Counted from the first letter of the stretch, positions 1 to 6,370 are shown. The stretch is DNA of 7,172 bases from Patescibacteria group bacterium (GCA_018829865.1 JAHJTR010000033.1:1-7172), one strand, 5' to 3'. Notes: generated by a model not told the origin, from the letters alone. Numbers and translations are program-made.

Positions 1-204
1 AACTGTTGGAGCAGAGTTGCACTCTGCTCCCTAACATTACGAAACGGAGTACAACTTCACTCCAACTTAACTGTTGGAGCAGAGTTGCACTCTGCTCCTT
101 AACATTACGAAATGGAGTACAACTTCACTCCAACTTAACTGTTGGAGCAGAGTTGCACTCTGCTCCTTAACATTACGAAATGGAGTACAACTTCACTCCA
201 ACTT
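1..204. repeat. Tandem array of three 68-bp units rich in inverted repeats
   Basis: Three head-to-tail units occupy 1-68, 69-136 and 137-204. Units 2 and 3 are identical; unit 1 differs by C instead of T at unit positions 31 and 45. Each unit holds a perfect 10-bp hairpin (A: arms GGAGCAGAGT and ACTCTGCTCC, loop TGC, unit positions 8-30) and a shorter hairpin (B: arms GGAGT and ACTCC, loop of 8, unit positions 46-63). A third stem forms across each unit junction (J: CTCCAAC, 6-base loop, GTTGGAG; 60-79 and 128-147). J competes with A and B for bases. The unit length is not a multiple of three, so the reading frame shifts with every unit and the array is unlikely to be coding. It starts at base 1, so further units probably lie to the left. 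It lies downstream of the phosphatase gene. No T-tract follows the hairpins, so an intrinsic terminator is not clear. The function is unknown. Confidence 0.95.
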
Positions 205-205
205 T

Positions 206-224
206 GGGTTACAACTACACCTCC
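206..224. repeat. Degenerate partial repeat unit at the array edge
   Basis: Directly after the last full unit, the stretch TACAACTACACCTCC at 210-224 resembles the hairpin-B part of the unit (TACAACTTCACTCC), with one substitution and one extra base. The GGG before it may correspond to the GGAG arm. This looks like a decayed terminal copy. The match is short, so chance similarity cannot be excluded. The rest of 205-290, up to the phosphatase stop codon, shows no gene or clear signal. Confidence 0.4.
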
Positions 225-290
225 ATCCCACCTCTTAATACCCGAAGCAAATCACCTCTCGCTTTTTGCAAACCACCGACAACATCATCC

Positions 291-1619
291 TCATACCGGC
301 ACATCCACAACTACCACCCCCACATCATCTTTCTTAGGCGCACATTTCATACACTCAGGAAAAGTATCATTATTCTCCCTATATTCAAATAAAGCCTTAG
401 CAGAACCGTTAACATAATATCTTGCCCTAAACATTTGATCCCGCACCTTTTCCGCAATTTTTTTAAGAGCTTCTTTAGAATCAAGTCCCATAGTATCATC
501 AAACAGCTCTTCACTGGTCAAGTTATCGGAGCAACCATCAGTCATCAACACCAATCTATCACCCGCCCTACACTCAATTTTAAAATACTCAAACTCACGC
601 AATGAAAAATCATCACATCTACGAACAGATCTATATATCCTATTTCTAGTTTCAGAATACAAATATTTATCTCTCAATTTCGCTAGCGTCGCCTCATCAG
701 CCCCATCTCTGACTTTTTTATCAATTTCTCTCTGATCCTCTGTATGATCATTCGTAATTTGAAGAATTTCACCGGTTTTACGCCGCAAAACAGCCCTACA
801 ATCTCCTTCACTAAAAACATTATAATATTTTTTGCCATTCTCCGCAGAAATATAACAAGCCGAGAAACAAGTTGCGGCCATCCTGTTAAGCCTTTTAGCA
901 GTCATTCTTTTAAAACTTTCCCGCATCGCCTCCTCCATCTTCAAAAAAACTTCTTCCTCACTAAGATTTGCAATAAACGGCATCCTTTCAAGAAGAACAT
1001 CCGTCAAAATATGAGCAACCCTACCCGCCCCGGGCCCGGACCCACCAACTCCATCCGCAACCACAAAAACATCTCGGGCACTAACACCAACTCTATCTTG
1101 ATTTCCCCTATCATCATATTCTGCCCCATATGTATAAGCAGCATAATGATTCCCTTTAGCCGTCTCTCCCGTTATCATCGCATTTTCTAACGTTTCATAG
1201 CTACAATCCTTTCCATCTAAGACTGTACCATATTCATTTGAATTTTTAATATCATTCGTATCGGCACCATCTCTAAACCATGGACACCTATCTCTTAAAG
1301 TAGCTAAAAGACCCTCCAATAAATCATCAACTTTCAATCCATCTTCACCGAATTTAAATTCCGAGGCCAATCTTGTCCTACTCTCCGCATCAAAATAAAT
1401 CAATTCCGTAAAATCACCAGTTAACTCATCAACTCCCAATGCAATTGCATTATAATTAATAAAATTCGCCCAATCAGGAAACTTAATTATAACAGCATCA
1501 ATATAATCATATATCTCACATCCAAGATATTCAAACTCACTTAGCTTTTCCTGGATTTCAAACCTATCTCTATCCCCTTCAAAATCCTCCAATAATAATA
1601 AACCATCAATTTCTGACAT
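291..1619 (-). CDS. PP2C-family protein serine/threonine phosphatase with an unrecognised N-terminal region
   Basis: The 442-residue product carries PP2C motifs across its C-terminal two thirds. N173-Q174-D175 and VVADGVGG (D189, G190) supply the first metal-binding acidic residues. EGDCRAVLRR (G272, D273) followed by ITNDH is the central motif. LVLMTDG (D361, G362) and KKDDVGVVVVD (D431, D432) complete the metal site. The family uses two Mn/Mg ions to remove phosphate from Ser/Thr residues, usually opposing Ser/Thr kinases or acting in partner-switching control of sigma factors. No membrane segment or signal peptide is visible, so the protein is probably cytosolic. Residues 1 to about 150 are acidic and match no domain I know; they may be a sensor or regulatory part. 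The ATG at 1619 is chosen because the next Met is at residue 148 and a good promoter lies just upstream. The gene ends in TGA. The catalytic assignment is firm; the target is unknown. Confidence 0.9.
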   Translation of the reverse strand: MSEIDGLLLLEDFEGDRDRFEIQEKLSEFEYLGCEIYDYIDAVIIKFPDWANFINYNAIALGVDELTGDFTELIYFDAESRTRLASEFKFGEDGLKVDDLLEGLLATLRDRCPWFRDGADTNDIKNSNEYGTVLDGKDCSYETLENAMITGETAKGNHYAAYTYGAEYDDRGNQDRVGVSARDVFVVADGVGGSGPGAGRVAHILTDVLLERMPFIANLSEEEVFLKMEEAMRESFKRMTAKRLNRMAATCFSACYISAENGKKYYNVFSEGDCRAVLRRKTGEILQITNDHTEDQREIDKKVRDGADEATLAKLRDKYLYSETRNRIYRSVRRCDDFSLREFEYFKIECRAGDRLVLMTDGCSDNLTSEELFDDTMGLDSKEALKKIAEKVRDQMFRARYYVNGSAKALFEYRENNDTFPECMKCAPKKDDVGVVVVDVPV

Positions 1620-1645
1620 TATTTAATAATTAATTGATAGACATA

Positions 1646-1673
1646 TTTATAGCATATTACACAAATAAGTCAA
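1646..1673 (-). promoter_or_regulatory. Sigma-70-type promoter for the phosphatase gene
   Basis: On the minus strand, TTGACT (1673-1668) is followed after 16 bases by TATAAA (1651-1646). TG one base before the -10 box gives an extended -10 element (TGCTATAAA). Transcription would start near 1639, leaving a leader of about 20 bases before the ATG at 1619. The leader is AT-rich and has no Shine-Dalgarno sequence. Confidence 0.65.
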
Positions 1674-1708
1674 CCATTTATAATCCAATATAGCTTAAAT
1701 CAATTCGA

Positions 1709-1720
1709 TTACCCCGGTAA
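1709..1720. promoter_or_regulatory. Small inverted repeat in the divergent promoter region, possible operator
   Basis: The arms TTACC and GGTAA flank a CC spacer. The site lies between the divergent phosphatase promoter and the plus-strand promoter, about 28 bases before the latter's -35 box. Its right half belongs to CCGGTAACCCAAA, a string repeated with one extra A upstream of the sigma factor gene (6431-6444). It could be a binding site for a regulator, but arms of five bases can arise by chance. Confidence 0.25.
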
Positions 1721-1747
1721 CCCAAAATACTACCAATCAACCAAATC

Positions 1748-1776
1748 TTGCACAAAAAATCCGCTTGTACTACAAT
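1748..1776 (+). promoter_or_regulatory. Candidate promoter for the zinc-ribbon/lipoprotein/PHP cluster
   Basis: TTGCAC (1748-1753) is followed after 17 bases by TACAAT (1771-1776). The predicted transcript starts near 1783, about 24 bases before the ATG at 1807. Spacing and leader length match the other promoters in this window. The -35 box matches the consensus in only three positions, so the call rests mainly on the -10 box and its position. Confidence 0.5.
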
Positions 1777-1806
1777 TAAACCACAATTTTTACCACCTCG
1801 AAAAAC

Positions 1807-2139
1807 ATGAATTTAAAACTCCTAAAAGAAGTTATAGTCCACATCAAAAAAACAATGAAATGCCCGCATTGCAAAACCACTTTTAGAGATAATAACATGC
1901 ATATTATCGGTACTTTACCGGATGAAGCATTTTTTCAACTATATTGCCCTAAATGTAAGGCAAATCTACTCCTTCATACGGCAGTTGAAACTCATCGAAA
2001 ACATCGCAAAATCACTACTCAAAAACACCACAGCATAATTGAGCCCGACACAATCAGCAAAGACGAGGTTTTGGATATGCATAACTTTCTCAAGACATTC
2101 GACGGCAATTTCAACAGTGCTTTCAAAAATCATAAATAA
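1807..2139 (+). CDS. Small zinc-ribbon protein, conserved-hypothetical type seen in Patescibacteria
   Basis: This 110-residue protein has two CPxC knuckles, C19-P-H-C22 and C47-P-K-C50, about 24 residues apart, as expected for a zinc ribbon binding one Zn ion. The tail ISKDEVLDMHNFLKTFDGNF (residues about 84-103) is charged and probably helical. From memory, CPR genomes hold many small hypothetical proteins with a similar ribbon and a 'DVLDxHxFL' tail; this is recall, not a search. No function is established. The ATG at 1807 has a suitable promoter upstream, but Met17, directly before the first knuckle (position 1855), is a possible alternative start. It is the first gene of the plus-strand cluster, six bases before the lipoprotein gene. 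No signal peptide is visible, so it is probably cytosolic. Confidence 0.75.
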   Translation: MNLKLLKEVIVHIKKTMKCPHCKTTFRDNNMHIIGTLPDEAFFQLYCPKCKANLLLHTAVETHRKHRKITTQKHHSIIEPDTISKDEVLDMHNFLKTFDGNFNSAFKNHK

Positions 2140-2145
2140 ACAAAA

Positions 2146-2457
2146 ATGAAAAAAATCATCGCAATTCTGGGCCTTATAGCCATTTTTAGCTCTTTTTCCG
2201 GTTGTAAATTGGAAGAATTAAAAAACGACATTTTAGGCATTAAACAAGATGTTGAAGAGAAAATTGATAATGTTAAGGAGGAAGTTGACCGCATCAGCAA
2301 AGAAGTCACCGACACCAAAAATAAAATTGAAGATAAATATGAAAAAGGCAAAAAAGTGCTCGAAGCCATCGATGAATTCGGCGCACCTTATGAAGGTGAA
2401 ACAACAAGCCCTGCAGCTGAAATGGAAGCCGAAATCACCCCTGAACCAACATCATAG
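2146..2457 (+). CDS. Small lipoprotein with a coiled-coil body
   Basis: The 103-residue product starts with MKK, a hydrophobic stretch (residues 4-17) and FSGC, a lipobox ending in Cys20. This predicts lipid attachment and anchoring on the outer face of the cytoplasmic membrane. Residues about 22-80 are rich in Glu, Lys and Asp, with hydrophobic residues at roughly heptad spacing (LEELKNDILGIKQDVEEKI and onward), which suggests one long coiled coil. The last 25 residues are acidic and rich in Thr, Pro and Ala, probably disordered. No enzymatic motif is visible. The gene sits six bases after the zinc-ribbon gene and two bases before the PHP gene, so the three are probably cotranscribed. The signal is clear; the function is unknown and could be structural or a tether. 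Confidence 0.8.
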   Translation: MKKIIAILGLIAIFSSFSGCKLEELKNDILGIKQDVEEKIDNVKEEVDRISKEVTDTKNKIEDKYEKGKKVLEAIDEFGAPYEGETTSPAAEMEAEITPEPTS

Positions 2458-2459
2458 AA

Positions 2460-3317
2460 ATGCTAAAATGTTCCCTCCACATACACACAACCGAAGAGCC
2501 TTATCATGTTCTTTTTTATAACGCCCACGAATTAATCGATGAGGCAAAAAAGCACAATTTTGATGTTTTAGCTTTTACATCCCACGATTTTCTGTTTTTC
2601 CCAAAGGAGATTACTGATTACGCCACAAAAAAAGATATAATTCTCCTTCCGGGCATCGAAAAAAAAATAGAAAAAAAGCACGTGGTAATCATCAATGCCA
2701 CACCTGAAACCGAAAACATCAACAATTTTAAAGATTTACAAAATTATAAAACCAAAAACCCAAACACATTCATTTTTGCCGCCCATCCCTATTATCCGGG
2801 AAGCACAAATTACAAAAATCTCTTGAAGGAGAATTTAAAGTCATTCGACGCAATTGAGCTCTGCCATTATTACACAAAAAACTTCTTCAATTATAATAAA
2901 AAAGCTGAGCAATTAGCCAAAAAAGAGGGTAAACACATGATAGCAACTTCGGATGTCCATATTTTTGATCAATTAAATAAATCATACATTTTACTGAACT
3001 GCGAAAAAAATCCTCAACAAATACTAAAAGCTCTTAAAAAAGGGAATTATCAAAACATCTCAAATCCTCTCTCCCCCTTCGATTTTTTCAAAATCAGCAT
3101 GGGCGTGTTGGTAATTACTCAAATCCCCAGCCATATCAAACAAATCTACTACCGGATGTTCCCAAAAAGGCGTAAAAAAGGTATAATATACAGAGAAAAC
3201 ATAGCAAATTTCGCAAAACAAAACAGAGGAGCAACCTCCTCAAAAATCCCCAAAAAAACAAAAAATGCAAAACTTCCTGCAAGGAATCAAAAAAAAGGCC
3301 CGAAAAAACCCCGCTAG
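2460..3317 (+). CDS. PHP-domain metal-dependent hydrolase (predicted phosphoesterase)
   Basis: The 285-residue protein has the metal-binding motifs of the PHP family in order: LHIHT (H7, H9), TSHD (H42, D43), LPGIE (E67), AAHPYYPG (H109) and ATSDVH (D165, H167). PHP proteins bind two or three metal ions and hydrolyse phosphoesters; relatives include histidinol phosphatase and PHP domains of DNA polymerases. The motif set is complete, so activity is likely, but the substrate cannot be read from the sequence. Residues about 203-232 (SPFDFFKISMGVLVITQIPS and onward) are hydrophobic to amphipathic and could touch the membrane. The last 50 residues are strongly basic and low in complexity. The start lies two bases after the lipoprotein stop, with HxH close to the N-terminus as usual. 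The final 53 bases overlap pta in another frame. Confidence 0.85.
   Translation: MLKCSLHIHTTEEPYHVLFYNAHELIDEAKKHNFDVLAFTSHDFLFFPKEITDYATKKDIILLPGIEKKIEKKHVVIINATPETENINNFKDLQNYKTKNPNTFIFAAHPYYPGSTNYKNLLKENLKSFDAIELCHYYTKNFFNYNKKAEQLAKKEGKHMIATSDVHIFDQLNKSYILLNCEKNPQQILKALKKGNYQNISNPLSPFDFFKISMGVLVITQIPSHIKQIYYRMFPKRRKKGIIYRENIANFAKQNRGATSSKIPKKTKNAKLPARNQKKGPKKPR
3159..3187 (+). promoter_or_regulatory. Candidate internal promoter for pta-ackA
   Basis: A perfect TATAAT (3182-3187) lies in the 3' part of the PHP gene. Seventeen bases upstream is TTCCCA (3159-3164), four of six matches to the -35 consensus. A transcript would start near 3194 and carry a leader of about 70 bases before pta, including the hairpin at 3226-3241. 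It would let the acetate genes be expressed apart from the upstream cluster. AT-rich coding DNA yields such boxes by chance, so this is tentative. Confidence 0.4.
3226..3241 (+). promoter_or_regulatory. Hairpin before pta holding a Shine-Dalgarno-like GAGGAG
   Basis: GAGGAG (3226-3231) and CTCCTC (3236-3241) form a perfect 6-bp stem around the loop CAAC. The structure lies inside the PHP coding region, 23 bases before the pta start. GAGGAG is the only good Shine-Dalgarno-like string near a plus-strand start here, but at 33 bases from the ATG it is too far to serve directly. The hairpin could affect reinitiation, mRNA stability or ribosome pausing. No T-tract follows, so it is not an intrinsic terminator. 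Confidence 0.4.
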
Positions 3318-4266
3318 AATAGTATTTCCTGAAGGATTTGAAGAAAGAGTTATTCAAGCCGTCGCTAAAATCGTCAAAGAGAAAACCGCTAAACCAATAG
3401 TAATCGGCAACTTAAGCGATATCAAAAAAAAGGCCAAAAAATTGGGCATTGCGCTCGACTTCATCAAAAAAATCGAAATCATCGATATTAAAAAATCCCC
3501 CGAACTGGTAAAAAAATTCGCAGACGAGTTTTTCAGATTAAGAAATCATAAAGGAGTCACAAAAGCCCAAGCAAAAAAAATCATTCAAGACATCAATTAC
3601 TTCGGCACAATGATGGTCCATTTAGGTCTGGCAGATGGCATGATTAGTGGAACAACCTATTCAACCGCCGAAACAATCAGACCCGCCTTGCAAATTATCA
3701 AAACCAAAGAAAAATTTCACAAAGTATCCGGAATGTTTATCATGATTCACAAAAAACGCCTGATGCTTTTTGCCGATGCCGCAATCAACATCAACCCAAA
3801 TTCCTACGATCTGGCCAATATCGCCATAGACACGGCCGAAAACGCCAAAAAATTCCGCATTAAGCCGCGAATTGCCATGTTGTCATTTTCTACGGCAGGC
3901 AGCGCAAAACACCCAATGGCAGCTAAAGTCAAAGAGGCAACAGCCATTATCAAAGATAAACGCCCCGACTTAATTGTCGATGGTGAAATGCAAGTGGATG
4001 CCGCACTTATACCTAGAGTTAGCCTCAAAAAATACCCCAAATCGATAGTTCCCGGCAACGCCAATATTCTGATTTTCCCCGACCTGAATTCCGGTAATAT
4101 CGCCTATAAATTAGTTGAGAGATTAGGAGAAGCAAAAGCCATTGGCCCCATTTTACAAGGCCTTGGCAAACCAATAAATGATCTTTCACGAGGCTGCAAG
4201 TATCAGGATATAGTCAACTTAGCCGCTATCACAACCCTCGAAGCAAATGAGGAACCGCTGCGATAA
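3265..4266 (+). CDS. pta: Phosphate acetyltransferase (short form)
   Basis: The enzyme converts acetyl-CoA and phosphate to acetyl phosphate and CoA in the cytosol. The 333-residue length fits the short, single-domain form (about 330 residues) without the extra N-terminal regions of the roughly 700-residue enterobacterial protein. Family motifs are visible throughout: PARIVFPEGFEERV near the N-terminus, ADGMISGTTYSTAETIRPAL, FSTAGSAKHP, DGEMQVDAALIP, FPDLNSGNIAYKL and GPILQGLGKPINDLSRG. S308 and R309 in the last motif correspond to the catalytic Ser/Arg pair described for the Methanosarcina enzyme. The start at 3265 gives the usual N-terminus despite overlapping the PHP gene by 53 bases; no later Met would keep the PEG motif. 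The gene lies 52 bases before ackA, the classic pairing. Butyryl or other acyl specificity is possible in principle, but the ackA neighbour favours acetate. Confidence 0.95.
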   Translation: MQNFLQGIKKKARKNPARIVFPEGFEERVIQAVAKIVKEKTAKPIVIGNLSDIKKKAKKLGIALDFIKKIEIIDIKKSPELVKKFADEFFRLRNHKGVTKAQAKKIIQDINYFGTMMVHLGLADGMISGTTYSTAETIRPALQIIKTKEKFHKVSGMFIMIHKKRLMLFADAAININPNSYDLANIAIDTAENAKKFRIKPRIAMLSFSTAGSAKHPMAAKVKEATAIIKDKRPDLIVDGEMQVDAALIPRVSLKKYPKSIVPGNANILIFPDLNSGNIAYKLVERLGEAKAIGPILQGLGKPINDLSRGCKYQDIVNLAAITTLEANEEPLR

Positions 4267-4270
4267 TCTC

Positions 4271-4300
4271 TTGCATAATTCATCTGAATTAACATTTAAT
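4271..4300 (+). promoter_or_regulatory. Weak candidate promoter in the pta-ackA gap
   Basis: TTGCAT (4271-4276) and TTTAAT (4295-4300) are 18 bases apart in the 52-base gap between pta and ackA. The leader would be about 12-14 bases. The gap has no terminator-like hairpin, so readthrough from pta is likely anyway. This site could add to ackA expression or be chance in AT-rich DNA. Confidence 0.25.
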
Positions 4301-4318
4301 AAAGAAAGATCCAAATAA

Positions 4319-5515
4319 ATGATTATTCTCGTCATCAATTCCGGCTCATCCTCCCTCAAATTCAAAATCTTCAATAGTAAAGGCTGGAATTGCCTATACA
4401 AAGGAATCGTGGACGGTATTGGACTTAAATTATGCCATTTTGAAGGAAAAAATTATGTAAATGGAGCGAAAACAAGCAAGCAATCCTCCATCAAAAACCA
4501 TCAAGAAGCGCTCAAATACAGCTTAGGTAGAATAATCGAATCGGCAGTAATTACAGATCTGAAAGACATAAAATCCGTAGGACACAGAGTGGTTCATGGA
4601 GGAGAAAAGTACTACAAGCCAACCAAAATCACAGCAACAGTAATCAAAACCCTCGAAAAACTGTCAGAATTAGCCCCCCTACATAATCCGGCAAACATCC
4701 AAGGAATCAAAGCCTGCCAAAAATTGCTGCCAAAGGCATCAAATATCGCAATTTTTGACACCGCATTTCATCACACAATGCCAAAAGAGGCTTATTTATA
4801 CGCATTACCATACAAATTCTACAAAAACTATGACATTCGCCGATACGGATTTCACGGCACATCCCACAAATATGTATCGCAAGTGGCGCGAAAACTTCTC
4901 AAAAATAACAACAGAATAATAACCTGCCACATCGGCAACGGCTCAAGCATAGCAGCCATAAAAAACGGCAAATCAATCGACACATCAATGGGCTTCACCC
5001 CCTTAGAGGGCATCCCCATGGGCACACGCTGCGGCGACATAGACCCCGCAATAGTTTTTTATTTAATGGAGAAAAAACACTACACAACAGACCAAATAGA
5101 CGACATCCTCAACAAAAAATCCGGACTAAAAGGCTTTTCAGGCATCTCACAAGACATGAGATTAATTTGGGAAAAAGTGAAAAAACAAGACGAGCACGCA
5201 ATTTTAACTTTAAATCTACTCAGCTACCGCATCGCAAAATACATCTCAGCATACGCAAGCACTCTCAATGGAATCGATTCAATCGTCTTCACAGCAGGCA
5301 TCGGCGAAAACGCCTGGTACTTGCGTGAAAACATCATAAACAGACTTAAATATTTACACATTAGTTTAAATAAAAGCGTAAACAAAGAAGCAATCTATCC
5401 AAAATCCCCAATCGAAATCTCAGACAAAAAATCAAAAGTAAAAATCTATGTTATCCCGACGAATGAAGAACTGGAAATCGCAAAACAAACTTTTTCTCAA
5501 ATCAATCGAAAATAA
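4319..5515 (+). CDS. ackA: Acetate kinase
   Basis: The enzyme transfers phosphate between acetyl phosphate and ADP, giving acetate and ATP; with Pta it forms the substrate-level phosphorylation route from acetyl-CoA. The 398-residue length is typical of the family. Signature motifs are intact: VINSGSSSLKF with N7, GHRVVHGG with R90, FDTAFHHTMP with D147, RRYGFHGTSH with H179, CHIGNGSS, the DTSMGFTPLEGIPMGTRCGD block with R237, FTAGIGEN, and a C-terminal TNEEL with the conserved Glu at 383-384. These match the substrate and catalytic residues known from the Methanosarcina enzyme (Asn7, Arg91, Asp148, His180, Arg241, Glu384). The start at MIILVINSG is the usual one. Upstream bases are purine-rich (AAAGAAAG) but contain no true Shine-Dalgarno. 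The gene ends 11 bases before the stop of a convergent gene, with no convincing terminator between them. Confidence 0.97.
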   Translation: MIILVINSGSSSLKFKIFNSKGWNCLYKGIVDGIGLKLCHFEGKNYVNGAKTSKQSSIKNHQEALKYSLGRIIESAVITDLKDIKSVGHRVVHGGEKYYKPTKITATVIKTLEKLSELAPLHNPANIQGIKACQKLLPKASNIAIFDTAFHHTMPKEAYLYALPYKFYKNYDIRRYGFHGTSHKYVSQVARKLLKNNNRIITCHIGNGSSIAAIKNGKSIDTSMGFTPLEGIPMGTRCGDIDPAIVFYLMEKKHYTTDQIDDILNKKSGLKGFSGISQDMRLIWEKVKKQDEHAILTLNLLSYRIAKYISAYASTLNGIDSIVFTAGIGENAWYLRENIINRLKYLHISLNKSVNKEAIYPKSPIEISDKKSKVKIYVIPTNEELEIAKQTFSQINRK

Positions 5516-5526
5516 GAAATCACTTT

Positions 5527-6342
5527 CTACACATTGCTATCATTAACGCCAGAATCAAAAGCTAACGTTATTTCAAAATACATACTTCTTAACGTCTCCT
5601 CAAATCTACTCTTAACAACCAAGTGTAATTCATCATTCTCTAATTGGCTAAACAAGCTATGTGTTGACTCTATCCACCCTTTTTTCGCTTCTTGAGACTT
5701 TATGTAATTATCAAGCCTTCTTACCCAAAATCTAATCATGTCAATTGAAGGAAACCCAGGGTTACGCTTGTAATATGTTTCAACAAAAAATTTAACAATT
5801 TTAAACAAACAAGCAGCTACCTGAGACTCAAAAAAAGGATGAACGATTTGATCAGCAAAAAAACCATCATTCCCATAAATAAAATCATGAAAATCAAGCG
5901 TATCATTAATAATATCATTAATTTTTCCACATAATTTTGAATCCTGCAAAAGCATTCCAATTCCAAACTCCGAGTTAATAATATTATCTGCTATACCTTT
6001 TATTATTTCCATCCTAGAAACGAAGACAGCAACTACTGAGGGTCTATTATTTTGCGGATTGATAAGAACAGCTCCATCATCACCAAAAACGGGAATAAAT
6101 TCCGCCCAATTATCCACCGGCATTTCCTGAGCCTCACACACTTTAAAATAATTGGACAAACTCATTTCAACTTGAGCTTGAATCCATTCTAAATCAATCT
6201 CCTCATCGTTAAATAATGGACTAAAACAACCGGTAACAATTTCCATAATGTCTTTATAGCAGGCATCATATAATTTAGATGTATCCTCTTTTTGCTCAAT
6301 TTCATTTCCTGCATTTCCATTTAAATCAGATCTTTCCCTCAT
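5527..6342 (-). CDS. Acidic protein of unknown function, divergent from the sigma factor gene
   Basis: I do not recognise this protein. From the ATG at 6342 it has 271 residues beginning MRERSDLNGN. It is acidic, especially near the N-terminus, and most of it looks alpha-helical. Visible blocks include FIPVFGDDGAVLINPQNNRP, FHDFIYGNDGFFADQIVHPF and a C-terminal SRFEETLRSMYFEITLAF. There is no signal peptide, membrane span, Cys pair or nucleotide-binding loop, so it is probably cytosolic. The open frame extends 20 codons further, to 6402. Those codons cover a near-consensus promoter (6371-6398) and encode an untypical hydrophobic segment, so I prefer the inner start. The gene is divergent from the ECF sigma factor gene and convergent with ackA. 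A role with the sigma factor, such as regulator or anti-sigma partner, is only a guess from position; no known anti-sigma motif is seen. Confidence 0.75.
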   Translation of the reverse strand: MRERSDLNGNAGNEIEQKEDTSKLYDACYKDIMEIVTGCFSPLFNDEEIDLEWIQAQVEMSLSNYFKVCEAQEMPVDNWAEFIPVFGDDGAVLINPQNNRPSVVAVFVSRMEIIKGIADNIINSEFGIGMLLQDSKLCGKINDIINDTLDFHDFIYGNDGFFADQIVHPFFESQVAACLFKIVKFFVETYYKRNPGFPSIDMIRFWVRRLDNYIKSQEAKKGWIESTHSLFSQLENDELHLVVKSRFEETLRSMYFEITLAFDSGVNDSNV

Positions 6343-6370
6343 ATTTATTAATTCAAATTCCAAAAAACAA

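Noticed and set aside
1..204. Reading the array as CRISPR
   Set aside because: The 68-bp units abut without unique spacers, and no cas gene is in the window.
205..293. UGA recoding as glycine, as in Gracilibacteria: the phosphatase frame stays free of TAA/TAG past its TGA and into the repeat array
   Set aside because: The PP2C domain is complete at the TGA, the extension has two more TGAs close by and no recognisable content, and pta and ackA (over 700 codons) use GGN for glycine with no internal TGA.
142..417. Plus-strand open frames running from the last repeat unit into the phosphatase gene (142-417, 180-392)
   Set aside because: They are antisense to the conserved PP2C end, low in complexity, and start inside a repeat whose length breaks the frame.
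2130..2369. Minus-strand frame opposite the lipoprotein gene with a serine- and phenylalanine-rich product
   Set aside because: It is the antisense shadow of a lysine/glutamate-rich coiled coil; the plus-strand frame has a signal peptide, lipobox and operon spacing.
5515..5528. Hairpin AGAAA-TCAC-TTTCT between the convergent ackA and hypothetical genes as a bidirectional terminator
   Set aside because: The stem is only 5 bp, mostly A-T, and has no T-run after it.
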